A DNA stretch of 64,000 nucleotides. Source: Acrocarpospora catenulata. Its GTDB lineage: Bacteria > Actinomycetota > Actinomycetes > Streptosporangiales > Streptosporangiaceae. Below, one piece after another: positions 1 to 8,411 of this stretch. The position numbers and the translations under genes are program-made. The notes under the pieces are model-generated. The model saw nothing but the letters and a program-made list of their open reading frames with translations. It was not told the DNA's origin and did not search any database. The DNA is taken from NCBI RefSeq assembly GCF_018476525.1, contig NZ_JAHCST010000030.1, forward strand, positions 1 to 64,000, given 5' to 3'. How positions within the stretch are numbered: the first letter of the stretch is position 1; the number at the start of each line of letters is the position of its first letter.

Positions 1-7
1 TTCACGT

Positions 8-80
8 GAAAAGTGCCTTCTGAACTGGCGCGGATTGGACCCTAGACAAGCCCTATCCTCCCAGTTCAAAGGCACTTTTC
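8..80. repeat. Imperfect inverted repeat, MITE-like
   Basis: The arm at 8-28 reads GAAAAGTGCCTT, one extra C, then TGAACTGG. The arm at 61-80 is its exact reverse complement without that C. About 32 bases separate the arms. Twenty paired bases with a single bulge are too many for chance and too long for an ordinary operator. It could be the two ends of a miniature inverted-repeat element, the tip of an insertion sequence that lies mostly outside the window, or a strong terminator for a gene upstream. No transposase is visible. Bases 81-237 hold nothing else recognisable. Confidence 0.5.
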
Positions 81-237
81 TCATGTAGGCGATCAAGCTG
101 GCTCAAATTCACCGTGAAAGCCGCAGGTTAGCTTCGATCGTTCGCGGGAACCCCACCGCGGGCCTGTGCATGATCGCTTAGCAAGATCCCAGGGTGCGGT
201 GGGGAATGCGGGTGGAGCGAGCCCTGTTGAGGCGGGC

Positions 238-936
238 ATGACAACAGTTGGACTCATCGGTAGTGGCCACATCGGTGGCACGGTGGCCAGGCTGGCGGTC
301 GCCGCGGGCTATGACGTCGTGCTCAGCAACTCGCGCGGGCCGGAGACGCTGCGCGGGCTGGTCGAGGAGTTGGGGCCGCGCGCCCGTGCCGCGACGCCCG
401 CGGAGGCGGCCGAAGCCGGGGATCTCGTGGTCGTCACGATTCCGCTGGGGGCCTACCGCAGTGTTCCGGTCGAGCCGCTCGCCGGGAAGATCGTTATCGA
501 CACGAACAACTACTACCCCGAGCGCGACGGGCACATCGCCGAACTGGACGAGGAGTCGACGACCACCAGCGAACTCCTTCAGGCGCATCTGCCCAAGTCG
601 CAGGTGGTCAAGGGATTCAACAACATCTTCTTCAAGCACCTGCTGTCGCTGGCCAGGCCGGCCGGGTCGCCGGACCGCAGTGCCCTGCCGATCGCCGGTG
701 ACGACGCGGGGGCGAAGCAGGCGGTGACCACCTTCCTGGACGCACTCGGGTACGACACCGTCGACGCCGGCCCGCTGGCGGAAGGGTGGCGGTTCCAGCG
801 CGACACCACCGCCTATGCCTCGCTCTACGCCGGGCCGGGCGCGGACGGCTGGGACAACCCGGTACCCAGCGCGGCGGACACCCTACGGGCGGCTCTGGCC
901 TCGGCCCGTCGGTACGCCGAGATGGGTGACGACTGA
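238..936 (+). CDS. NADPH-dependent F420 reductase-like oxidoreductase
   Basis: The 232-residue protein has a Rossmann dinucleotide site at its very N-terminus (GLIGSGHIGG, residues 5-14). This is followed by the NSRGPE loop near residue 31, which usually selects NADP phosphate in the F420-dependent NADP reductase and YadH-like family. Family members move hydride between NADP(H) and F420 or act on small carbonyls; the actual substrate cannot be told. An in-frame upstream ATG at 166 exists, but the nucleotide-binding strand starts at residue 4 when translation begins at 238, so 238 is preferred. A rho-independent-type hairpin follows at 958, so the gene is probably monocistronic. Confidence 0.8.
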   Translation: MTTVGLIGSGHIGGTVARLAVAAGYDVVLSNSRGPETLRGLVEELGPRARAATPAEAAEAGDLVVVTIPLGAYRSVPVEPLAGKIVIDTNNYYPERDGHIAELDEESTTTSELLQAHLPKSQVVKGFNNIFFKHLLSLARPAGSPDRSALPIAGDDAGAKQAVTTFLDALGYDTVDAGPLAEGWRFQRDTTAYASLYAGPGADGWDNPVPSAADTLRAALASARRYAEMGDD

Positions 937-957
937 TCCACCGGCCCGCGAACGGCT

Positions 958-998
958 GACCCTGGGTGCTGGGAAGTGAAGCTTCCTTGCCCAGGGTC
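958..998 (+). terminator. Terminator after the F420 reductase-like gene
   Basis: GACCCTGGG (958-966) pairs with CCCAGGGTC (990-998). A second inner stem GGAAG/CTTCC sits in the loop, and TCTTTCG follows. It lies 22 bases after the stop codon. Confidence 0.7.
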
Positions 999-1116
999 TT
1001 TCGTTGTCCGCGTGGGAAGGACGAACTCCCGGATCAATTGCGACGCATAACCGTTTGTGACGGCTCCCGTCGGATCGCTACTGTCGCCGGCAGGGGAATT
1101 CACCGGGGAGCGGATT

Positions 1117-2067
1117 ATGGGGCCGGTCAGGCATCCGGAGCGGTTGGCGCAGGGGCATCCGTTCCGGCAGTGGAAGACGTGGCGGATACCCGGGGCGGAG
1201 GTCACGCTCATGGGATATTCCCGCGCCAACGACAAGACCATTTTTCTGGTGCCCGAACTCCGCTGCTCCCTCGACGCGGGCATCTGCGAGGGACGCCTGG
1301 TGGACACCGTCTTCCTCACGCACAACCACCACGACCACGCCAAGGACGTCGACTACCTGGCCTCGCATGGCGCGGACGTGTACTCGCCGGCCGCCTCGGT
1401 CTCTTATCTGGAGGCGTTCATGACGGCCTCCGGACGGCTGGATCACGGCGCGGACTTCGATCCGGAACTGGCCGGCGGGCACCGGCTGCACGGCGTACGG
1501 CAGGACGACGAGTTCACCTTCGGGCGGCGGGGCCACCACGTCCGGGTGGTCGAGTGCGAGCACAAGATTCCCTGCGTCGGATACGCCTTCTCGGAGACCA
1601 GGAAGACGCTCCTCCCGGAGTACCTGGAACTCCGGGAGAACCTCGCCAGGGAGAACCGGTCCGGCGAGTTCGGCAAGCTGATGGCGGCGCTCCGCAAGGA
1701 GGGACGGACGGTGGAGCAGGAGGTCCGCCGACCGCTGTTCGTCTACATGGGTGACACCAACGTCGGGGTTTACGAGCGGAATCCCTGGCTGTTCGACTAC
1801 CCGGTCATCATCACCGAGTGCACGTTCCTCCACGACTCCGAGCTGGAACGCGCGAACCGGGTCGGCCACACGGTCTGGAGCCGGCTGGAACCCATCGTTC
1901 TGGCCCACCCGGGCACCCAGTTCGTGCTCACCCATTTCAGTCTCCGCCACTCCGACCGGGAGATCCTCGAGTTCTTCGAGCGGCGGAACCTGCCCAATGT
2001 CCTGCCGTGGGCCCACCCGCGGACCCTTCTTCCCGAGCAGCACCAGCCGCATGTGATCAGTGGTTGA
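1117..2067 (+). CDS. MBL-fold metallo-hydrolase
   Basis: The protein is 316 residues long. The metallo-beta-lactamase metal site is clear: THNHHDHAKD near residue 70 is the HxHxDH signature that binds two zinc ions. Later single histidines and aspartates (MGDTNVG near 210, LTHFSLRH near 275) fit the remaining ligands. The layout resembles ribonuclease Z-like or phosphodiesterase-like hydrolases more than antibiotic beta-lactamases. No signal peptide is present, so it should be cytoplasmic. The start at 1117 is chosen over 1057 because GGGGAG sits six bases before it. It is separated from the xylanase downstream by about 140 bases carrying operator-like boxes. The substrate is unknown. Confidence 0.75.
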   Translation: MGPVRHPERLAQGHPFRQWKTWRIPGAEVTLMGYSRANDKTIFLVPELRCSLDAGICEGRLVDTVFLTHNHHDHAKDVDYLASHGADVYSPAASVSYLEAFMTASGRLDHGADFDPELAGGHRLHGVRQDDEFTFGRRGHHVRVVECEHKIPCVGYAFSETRKTLLPEYLELRENLARENRSGEFGKLMAALRKEGRTVEQEVRRPLFVYMGDTNVGVYERNPWLFDYPVIITECTFLHDSELERANRVGHTVWSRLEPIVLAHPGTQFVLTHFSLRHSDREILEFFERRNLPNVLPWAHPRTLLPEQHQPHVISG

Positions 2068-2090
2068 CGGGCCATCGGCCGTAACTTAAA

Positions 2091-2128
2091 GTTTCGGGGC
2101 AGAAACGAAAAGTTTCGGCCGTTTTTCG
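2091..2128. promoter_or_regulatory. CGAAA/TTTCG operator cluster upstream of xylanase
   Basis: Three TTTCG boxes (2092-2096, 2113-2117, 2124-2128) and one CGAAA box (2106-2110) lie 80-120 bases before the xylanase start. Two inverted arrangements are visible: GTTTC-N6-GAAAC (2091-2106) and CGAAA-AG-TTTCG (2106-2117). Repeated CGAAA boxes in inverted pairs are known in front of Streptomyces xylanase genes, where they mediate repression. Use for the same purpose here is inference. Confidence 0.6.
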
Positions 2129-2208
2129 GCTGCCGGTCCCCGCCGGTCAGCGAGACCACGCTCCCACGGTCTTCATCCTGCGTAGGCATGCCCTCGGAAG
2201 GAAGTTCC

Positions 2209-3390
2209 ATGAGGTTGAGGCGTCTCCTGTTGGTCAGCGCCGCCGCGGTGGCGCTGGGCGGCACTCTCAACGTGGTGCCGGTATCCGCCGGAAGCTCCCC
2301 ACCGGATCCGTCGAACCAGAGCCTGAAGGCCCTGGGCCAGCGGCACAACCTGTACATCGGCACCGCGGTGGACATGGCCGCCCTGGACGACCCCGCCGAT
2401 CCGAAGTATCGCGAGCTGGTCAAGTCCGAGTTCTCCTCGGTCACGGCGGAGAACGTGATGAAGTGGGAGAGCCTGGAGCCCACCCGGGGGACCTACAACT
2501 GGGGTCCGGCGGACAAGCTCATCGAGTTCGCCCGGAAGAACAACCAGAAGGTACGCGGACACGTCCTGGTCTGGCAGAACCAGCTGCCGACCTGGCTCAC
2601 CGAGGGCGTCGCCAACGGCACGATCAGCACCACCGAGCTCCGCGACCTGCTGAAGAAGCACATCACCAACGTGGCCAAGCACTTCAAGGGCAAGATCTGG
2701 CAGTGGGACGTGGTCAACGAGGCCGCCAGCGACCCGTGGGACAGCCCCTCCAGCATCCACCTGAAGGGCTTCTGGGCCCAGCACCTCGGCCCGAACTACA
2801 TCGCGGACGCGTTCCGCTGGGCCCGCGCGGCCGACCCGAGCGCGCTGCTGTTCTACAACGACTACAACCTTGAGGCGTTCGGCGACAAGGGCCCGTCGGA
2901 CAAGACGTACTACGTCTACAACATGGTCAAGCAGCTCAAGCAGAGCGGCGTGCCGATCGACGGGGTCGGCAGCCAGGGCCACCTGGGCACGCAGTACGGC
3001 AACTACAACGCCTTCCAGGTCAAGGAGGCGCTGGACGCCTTCTCCGGCCTGGGCCTGTCCACCGCGTTCACCGAGGTGGACGTGCGGAGCCAGATGACCG
3101 CGGGCGTGCAGGGCGGGGACTCCAACGAGATCAACCCCCGGCTGCAGGCCTCCTCGGACAACTTCAGCGTGCTGATGCAGGCCTGCCTGGCCAACCGCCA
3201 CTGCCTGTCGTTCACGTTCTGGGGCTTCACCGACAAGCACTCCTGGGTGCCCACCTGGTTCACCGACCCGCTGGAGGGCCTGGCCACCCTCTACGACGAG
3301 AGCTACCAGCCCAAGCGCGCCTACTACGCGATCAAGTCCGACCTGATCTTCGCCGGCCCGCCGTACGTGCTGCCGCGCGGAAAGAAGTAG
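2209..3390 (+). CDS. Secreted endo-1,4-beta-xylanase, GH10
   Basis: The 393-residue protein starts with a signal peptide (MRLRR, a hydrophobic stretch, then VSAGS near residue 28), so it is exported to cut xylan chains outside the cell. The rest is one GH10 barrel: ENVMKWE near residue 83, GHVLVWQNQLP near 120, the acid/base glutamate in WDVVNEA (about residue 171) and the nucleophile in FTEVDVR (about 289). There is no carbohydrate-binding module, unlike many actinomycete xylanases. GGAAGGA lies just upstream of ATG 2209, which also opens the signal peptide; the in-frame ATG at 2188 is less likely. The CGAAA boxes upstream suggest xylan-responsive control. Confidence 0.95.
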   Translation: MRLRRLLLVSAAAVALGGTLNVVPVSAGSSPPDPSNQSLKALGQRHNLYIGTAVDMAALDDPADPKYRELVKSEFSSVTAENVMKWESLEPTRGTYNWGPADKLIEFARKNNQKVRGHVLVWQNQLPTWLTEGVANGTISTTELRDLLKKHITNVAKHFKGKIWQWDVVNEAASDPWDSPSSIHLKGFWAQHLGPNYIADAFRWARAADPSALLFYNDYNLEAFGDKGPSDKTYYVYNMVKQLKQSGVPIDGVGSQGHLGTQYGNYNAFQVKEALDAFSGLGLSTAFTEVDVRSQMTAGVQGGDSNEINPRLQASSDNFSVLMQACLANRHCLSFTFWGFTDKHSWVPTWFTDPLEGLATLYDESYQPKRAYYAIKSDLIFAGPPYVLPRGKK

Positions 3391-3402
3391 GGCTCACTAC
3401 CT

Positions 3403-3439
3403 GAAATCGGGATCACGGCCCGGCCGTGGTCCCGATTTC
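3403..3439. terminator. Bidirectional terminator between xylanase and STAS gene
   Basis: A 16-base stem with one G-T wobble: GAAATCGGGATCACGG (3403-3418), loop CCCGG, then the complementary arm at 3424-3439. It lies between the converging stops at 3390 and 3465, so it can serve both genes. Confidence 0.8.
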
Positions 3440-3464
3440 GCATGAACGGCCCTCTCCGGGGCAC

Positions 3465-3800
3465 TCACCCGGCCAGGGCTTCGGCGAGGGAGGCGTGCAC
3501 GGGAATGTGGGCGGTCAGTCCCACCAGCTCCATGACCTTCTTCGGCGAGGGCCGGGGCGAGCAGATCGCGACGCTCCCGGCGTGCGCCCGGGCGTGGTTG
3601 TACGCGTCGAGCAGCACCCGGATGCCCGCGCTGTCCATGAAGGTCATGCCCGCCAGGTCGAAGAGCAGGTGCGGGGAGATCTGCCGGGCCTGCGCCACCT
3701 CGGCCTGCAGCTGGGCGACCGTGGTGGTGTCCACGTCGCCGAGCACGGTGATCACCACATATGGATCGTTCCGGTCGCTGACCACCCGCAGAGCTGGCAT
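3465..3800 (-). CDS. STAS-domain anti-anti-sigma factor
   Basis: The 111-residue protein is a single STAS domain. It shows the beta strand VVITVLGDVD at residues 11-20 and the phosphorylation loop MTFMDSAGIRVLLDAYN near residue 55; the serine of DSAG is the residue usually phosphorylated by an anti-sigma kinase. In its dephospho form such a protein binds the kinase and frees a sigma factor. The gene is divergent from a SpoIIE-type phosphatase (start 3867), which is the class of enzyme that would reactivate it. The two share a 66-base promoter region. GAGGAC precedes the start. The matching anti-sigma kinase is not in the window. Confidence 0.88.
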   Translation of the reverse strand: MPALRVVSDRNDPYVVITVLGDVDTTTVAQLQAEVAQARQISPHLLFDLAGMTFMDSAGIRVLLDAYNHARAHAGSVAICSPRPSPKKVMELVGLTAHIPVHASLAEALAG

Positions 3801-3866
3801 CGCCGTCCTCAGCCGTCCTCGGTTGTATCGGCCCAAACCCCAACGATAAGAGATGAAGAGGTGGTG

Positions 3867-5417
3867 ATGGTGGAATGCATTCTCATCGCCGACGGGGTTC
3901 CCGCCGACCGTCGCGCGATCGCCGCCTGGCTGGAGCACGCCGGATACCGGGTGGTCGAGGCGGGCACCGGCGCCGCCGCCCTCGCGGCCGTCCGGCAGCG
4001 GCCGCCCGACCTGGTCCTGCTCGACGTACGTCTGCCGGACATGGATGGCTTCGCGGTCTGTGAGCGCATCAAGGCGGAGAACACCGCGCTCCCGGTGATC
4101 CACCTGGCCGCCTCCGCGTCCCCGCTCGGGGAGCGTACCCAGGGCCTGACCAGGGGCGCCGACGGCTACCTGCTGGAGCCGATCGAGCCGGAGGTGCTGC
4201 TGGCCACCGTGCACGCCATGCTCCGCTACGCCCGCGCCCGTCGCCGCGCCGAACGCCTGGCCGCGCGGCTGGCCGGTCTGAGCGACGCCACCCTCGCCGT
4301 CAACGCCGCCACCAACCTGGATGATCTGCTCACCGCCGCCGCCGGTGGCGCCACCGCCATCTTCGGCCGCCCGGCCGCCGTCCTCGCCGCCGTCCCGCAC
4401 GGCGACCAGGTGCGGTATGCGCGGGATGACGGAGAGGCCCGCACCGCACCCGCGCCCCTCGGCGAGGTAGCCCGGGGGGTTACGGTCACCACCCGCCCCG
4501 CCGGCGACTGGGCCCACCTGCTGCCCTCCGCCCAAGGACAGGTACGGCTGGCCGTGGCCCGGGTGCAGTCCCGCCCGCCGGCCGCCATCCTGATCGACGC
4601 CGACGCCATGGCCGAGGACGAGGACCTGCATGTGCTCAGCCAGCTCGCCCAGTCCGTGGCCCTGGCGGTCGAGGGCCTGCGCTCCCTCGACGAGGAGCGC
4701 CGCATCGCCCTCACCCTCCAGCGCAGCCTGCTGCCCCGCTCGTTACCGGCGGTCCCCGGCCTGGAACTGGCCGCCAGGTACGTGCCCGCCAGTGCCGAGG
4801 CCGAGATCGGCGGCGACTTCTACGAGCTCATCGAGCTGGACGGCCGCCTGCTGGTGGCGGTGGGCGACGTGCTGGGCCATTCGCTGCACGCCGCCACCGT
4901 GATGGCGGAGATCCGTCACGCGGTCCGCGCGTACGCGGCGGAGGGCCATTCCCCGGGCGAGGTGTTGCGTCAGGTCAACCGCCTGATGCTCCGGTTCCTG
5001 CCGCGTGAGCTCGCCACCGTGACGCTGCTGCTGCTCGACCCGGCCACCGGCGAGACCGTGCTCGGCAACGCCGGTCACCTGCCGCCGCTGCTGATCGCGG
5101 AAGGCCGCGCCGAGTACCTGACGCTGCCGGGACCGTTGCTGGGCGCGGACCTGCCCCGGCCCGCGGAGTCCCGCCTCACGCTGCCTCCGGGCGGCGTGCT
5201 GCTGCTGGTCACCGACGGCCTGGTGGAGCGGCGCGACCTGAGCCTGCCGGACGGTCTGGCCCGGCTGCGCACCCTGGCCGCCGACCCGGAACCGGACCTG
5301 GACGCCTTCTGCGACCGGCTGCTGGCGGACCTGATGTGGCCGGGCCACGAGGACGACATCGCGCTGGTGGCGCTCAGGAGATCCCGCTCGCGGCCCGGAA
5401 CGTCTGCCGGTAGCTGA
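3867..5417 (+). CDS. REC-GAF-SpoIIE (PP2C) serine phosphatase
   Basis: The 516-residue protein has three parts. A receiver domain covers about residues 1-125 with the phosphorylatable aspartate in LLDVRLPDMDG. A GAF-like linker domain covers about 140-275. A C-terminal SpoIIE/PP2C phosphatase has the metal-binding motifs IGGDFYE, VGDVLGHS, NAGHLPP, VTDGLVERR and DDIALVAL. It should dephosphorylate an anti-anti-sigma STAS protein, very plausibly the divergent neighbour. Oddity: the receiver lacks the usual switch Thr/Ser (HLAAS) and the invariant Lys is Glu (LLEPIEP), so classical phosphotransfer may be lost. ATG 3867 follows GAAGAGG; GTG 3864 is an alternative. The 3' end overlaps the convergent AraC-type gene by 44 bases. 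Confidence 0.9.
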   Translation: MVECILIADGVPADRRAIAAWLEHAGYRVVEAGTGAAALAAVRQRPPDLVLLDVRLPDMDGFAVCERIKAENTALPVIHLAASASPLGERTQGLTRGADGYLLEPIEPEVLLATVHAMLRYARARRRAERLAARLAGLSDATLAVNAATNLDDLLTAAAGGATAIFGRPAAVLAAVPHGDQVRYARDDGEARTAPAPLGEVARGVTVTTRPAGDWAHLLPSAQGQVRLAVARVQSRPPAAILIDADAMAEDEDLHVLSQLAQSVALAVEGLRSLDEERRIALTLQRSLLPRSLPAVPGLELAARYVPASAEAEIGGDFYELIELDGRLLVAVGDVLGHSLHAATVMAEIRHAVRAYAAEGHSPGEVLRQVNRLMLRFLPRELATVTLLLLDPATGETVLGNAGHLPPLLIAEGRAEYLTLPGPLLGADLPRPAESRLTLPPGGVLLLVTDGLVERRDLSLPDGLARLRTLAADPEPDLDAFCDRLLADLMWPGHEDDIALVALRRSRSRPGTSAGS

Positions 5418-6342
5418 GCGGCGCCACCCCCACGGCCGCGTGCAGGTGCTGCCGGAGCGAGACCGTGGTGCCGAAGCCCGCCAGCCTGGCCACCTCGTCC
5501 ACCGGCAGGTCGGTGGTCTCCAGCAGGTGGCGGGCGTGCTCGACGCGCTGCCCGGTCACCCAGCGGGCCGGGCTGAGCCCGGTCTCCTCCCGGAACCTGC
5601 GGGTGAAGGTGCGCACGCTCATCCGGGCGTGCGCGGCCATCGCCGCCAGGTCGAGCGGCTCGTGCAGCCGGGTCAGCGTCCAGGATCGGGTGGCCGCGGT
5701 GGACATCCCGGCCGGATCGGGCAGTGGGCGCTCGATGAACTGGGACTGCCCGCCCTCCCGGAACGGCGGGGCGACACACCGCCTGGCCGTGCTGTTGGCC
5801 ACCTCGCTGCCGTGGTCGCGCCGGACCAGGTGCAGGCAGAGGTCGATGCCGGCCGCACTCCCCGCCGAGGTGAGCACGTCCCCGTCGTCGATGAACAGCA
5901 CATCGGGGTTGAGCAGGACCCGGGGATAGAAGGCGCGGAAGCGGTCCACGTGCCGCCAGTGGGTGGTGGCCGGGCGGTCGTCCAGCAGCCCGGCGGCGGC
6001 CAGCACGAACGCGCCGGTGCAGATCGACACGATCCGGGCGTGCCCGGCAGCCCGGCGGAGCGCCTCGGCCACCTCCTTGTCCAGGGTTCCCTCGGTGAAG
6101 GGCGGCCCGCCGTGGATGCCCGGCACGATCACCGTGTCGGCCGTGTCCAGCACGTCCAGATCGTGGTCGGGCAGGATCCGGTACCCCGCTGAGCACCAGA
6201 CCGGCCGTCCGCCCGGCGTGCAGGTCACCGCCTCGTACCGGCCGGTCCCCGCCGAGGAGAACACCTGCCCGGGAATCCCGAAGTCCAGCGTGGCGAAGTC
6301 ATCGAAACCCACCACGACGATGCGATGTGGCTCGTACGGCAT
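5374..6342 (-). CDS. GlxA-family transcriptional regulator (DJ-1/PfpI + AraC HTH)
   Basis: The 322-residue protein has an N-terminal DJ-1/PfpI-like domain (residues about 8-180) with the nucleophile-elbow-like SICTGAFVLAAAG segment. Two AraC-type helix-turn-helix units make up the C-terminus (MAAHARMSVRTFTRRFREETG, then a second unit with VDEVARLAGFGTTVSLRQHL). Proteins of this architecture sense small metabolites and activate nearby genes. It is divergent from an MFS transporter across 72 bases, so control of that transporter is the simplest guess. The ligand is unknown. Start ATG 6342 is preceded by a weak GAAAG. Confidence 0.88.
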   Translation of the reverse strand: MPYEPHRIVVVGFDDFATLDFGIPGQVFSSAGTGRYEAVTCTPGGRPVWCSAGYRILPDHDLDVLDTADTVIVPGIHGGPPFTEGTLDKEVAEALRRAAGHARIVSICTGAFVLAAAGLLDDRPATTHWRHVDRFRAFYPRVLLNPDVLFIDDGDVLTSAGSAAGIDLCLHLVRRDHGSEVANSTARRCVAPPFREGGQSQFIERPLPDPAGMSTAATRSWTLTRLHEPLDLAAMAAHARMSVRTFTRRFREETGLSPARWVTGQRVEHARHLLETTDLPVDEVARLAGFGTTVSLRQHLHAAVGVAPLSYRQTFRAASGIS

Positions 6343-6414
6343 GGCCCGATTCTTTCACATATTGGCTATCAGGCCACTCGCCAGGCGATATTTCGTGACG
6401 AGAGGATGCTTGGC

Positions 6415-7725
6415 ATGACGATCGTTGGCAAAGAGGATGAAACGGAGGGTCCGGTAGCCGGGCCTGCGAACCGGGCGTTCCGGGTTCACCGGGCCTGGAT
6501 CGTGGCCGGGGTGGCCCTGGTGGCGATCATCGGCGCCGCCGGGTTCCGGGCCACGCCGGGCGTCTTCATCACCCCCTTGGAGCGCGAGTTCGGCTGGTCC
6601 CGGGGCACCATCGGCTTCGCCGTCTCGGTCAACCTGATGTTCTTCGGCCTGACCGCCCCCTTCGCCGCCGCCCTGATGGACCGCTTCGGCATGCGCCGGG
6701 TGGTCACCGCCGCGCTCGCCCTGGTCGCGGCGGGCAGCGGGGTCACCGTCTTCATGACGGCCAGCTGGCAGCTGGTGCTCTGCTGGGGCGTGCTGGTCGG
6801 TCTCGGCACCGGCTCGATGGCGCTGGTCTTCGCCGCCACGCTGGCCGACCGCTGGTTCGTCCGCCACCGTGGCCTGGTCGTCGGCGTGCTCACCGCCGGG
6901 GGCGCCACCGGCCAGCTGATCTTCCTGCCGGTGCTGGCCCTGCTGGTCGAGTCGTCCGGCTGGCGGGTCGCCGCCGTCACCGTGGCCGCCGCCGCGCTGA
7001 CCGTGGTCCCGCTGATCTGGTTCCTGCTCCGCGACCGGCCAGAGGAGATCGGGCTGCGGCCGTACGGGGCGACGGCAGACACCCCCGTCAGCGCGCCTCC
7101 GGCGGGCGGCGCGGCGGTCCGGGCGGTGCGGGTGCTCCGGGATGCGGCCAGGACCCGGCCGTTCTGGTACCTGGCGGGCGGATTCGCCATCTGCGGCGCC
7201 AGCACCAACGGCCTGGTCGGCACCCACTTCATCCCGGCCGCGCACGACCACGGCATGGCCGAGACCACCGCCGCCGGGCTGCTCGCCGTGATCGGGATCT
7301 TCGACATCGTCGGCACCGTGCTGTCCGGCTGGCTGAGCGACCGGGTGGACCCCCGGGTGCTGCTCGGCGTCTACTACGCGCTGCGCGGGGCCTCCCTGCT
7401 GGTGCTGCCGCAGCTGTTCGCGGCCACCACCGAGCCCAGCATGCTGGTCTTCATCATCTTCTACGGTCTGGACTGGGTGGCCACCGTGCCGCCGACGGTC
7501 GCGCTCTGCCGCCGTATCTACGGCCAGGACGGGGGCGTGGTGTTCGGCTGGGTGTTCGCCTCCCACCAGATCGGCGCCGCCTTCGCGGCCACCCTGGCGG
7601 GGCTCACCCGCGACCACCTCGGCCACTACGACCTGGCCTGGTACACCGCCGGGGCGCTCTGCGCGCTGGCCGCGATCATGTCCCTGCTGATCACCCGCCC
7701 CCGTGCGGCATCCTTGACCGCATGA
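6415..7725 (+). CDS. MFS transporter
   Basis: The 436-residue integral membrane protein has about twelve hydrophobic helices in two halves, separated by a charged loop near residues 205-235 (FLLRDRPEEIGLRPYG). The MFS loop signature is seen in DRFGMRR after helix 2, and a related motif (SDRVDPR) occurs in the second half. Family resemblance is to the monocarboxylate/oxalate-type carriers; the substrate is not determinable. ATG 6415 is preceded by GAGAGG at a normal distance. The stop overlaps the start of the next gene (ATGA), so the two are translationally coupled. It is divergent from the GlxA-type regulator, which may control it. Confidence 0.85.
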   Translation: MTIVGKEDETEGPVAGPANRAFRVHRAWIVAGVALVAIIGAAGFRATPGVFITPLEREFGWSRGTIGFAVSVNLMFFGLTAPFAAALMDRFGMRRVVTAALALVAAGSGVTVFMTASWQLVLCWGVLVGLGTGSMALVFAATLADRWFVRHRGLVVGVLTAGGATGQLIFLPVLALLVESSGWRVAAVTVAAAALTVVPLIWFLLRDRPEEIGLRPYGATADTPVSAPPAGGAAVRAVRVLRDAARTRPFWYLAGGFAICGASTNGLVGTHFIPAAHDHGMAETTAAGLLAVIGIFDIVGTVLSGWLSDRVDPRVLLGVYYALRGASLLVLPQLFAATTEPSMLVFIIFYGLDWVATVPPTVALCRRIYGQDGGVVFGWVFASHQIGAAFAATLAGLTRDHLGHYDLAWYTAGALCALAAIMSLLITRPRAASLTA

Positions 7726-8411
7726 CTCAGCGAGTGCTGCCCCTCGTCGTACGGATCGAGCGGGCCACCCCTCCGGAGCGGACCGACGCGTTGCGGGCGG
7801 CCGCGGCGGCCGTGCTGGCCCTGCTGGACGATCCCCGGTCGGCGGGGGAGGGGGAGTGGGCGTCGGCTGTACAGGAGTGGGAGCGGATCGGGATCAGGAA
7901 GGTGGTCAGGCGGGCCCGGGGGTCGGAGTGGCGGCGGGTGCTGGAGCTGCCGGGGCTGACCGCCGAGGTGGGGACCGCCGAGGTGCGGGCGCATCCGCCG
8001 ATCCCGCTGGACGGCTGGCCGAAGGAGCTGTCCCGGCTCCAGGTCTCCGGCACCGAACTGTCCGACAGCGCGGAACCCGGGCCGCCAGGGGAGGTCGTGC
8101 TCTGGGTCAACCCCGGGCTGGAGATGTCGGCGGGCAAGGCCATGGCGCAGTGCGGCCACGCCGCGCAGCTGGCCTGGTGGGGGAGCGGCCCGGCCGAGCG
8201 CGCGGCCTGGCGGGAGGCCGGATACGCCACCTCGGTGCGTACGGCGGACCCGGAGACCTGGGCGGAGCTGTCGGGCAGCGGGCTGCCCGAGGTGCGGGAC
8301 GCGGGGTTCACCGAGATCGAGCCCGGTTCGGTGACCGTGATCGCCGACACGCCCTGGCTGCGCGAAGGGGGCTTCCGCCCGGCCGGGTGGGGGCCGCTGC
8401 GTCACACCTGA
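7722..8411 (+). CDS. Peptidyl-tRNA hydrolase, Pth2-like
   Basis: The 229-residue protein carries a C-terminal domain of the archaeal/eukaryotic Pth2 type: MSAGKAMAQCGHAAQLAW (residues about 134-151) matches the core with the catalytic His and Lys, and IEPGSVTVIADT matches the late strand. Family members release tRNA from dropped-off peptidyl-tRNA. The first 110 residues are a basic, actinobacteria-type extension without a recognised domain. Its start overlaps the stop of the MFS gene by four bases, and its 3' end overlaps the convergent DUF3616 gene by ten. Most bacteria rely on a different enzyme (Pth1), so this is probably accessory. Confidence 0.75.
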   Translation: MTQRVLPLVVRIERATPPERTDALRAAAAAVLALLDDPRSAGEGEWASAVQEWERIGIRKVVRRARGSEWRRVLELPGLTAEVGTAEVRAHPPIPLDGWPKELSRLQVSGTELSDSAEPGPPGEVVLWVNPGLEMSAGKAMAQCGHAAQLAWWGSGPAERAAWREAGYATSVRTADPETWAELSGSGLPEVRDAGFTEIEPGSVTVIADTPWLREGGFRPAGWGPLRHT

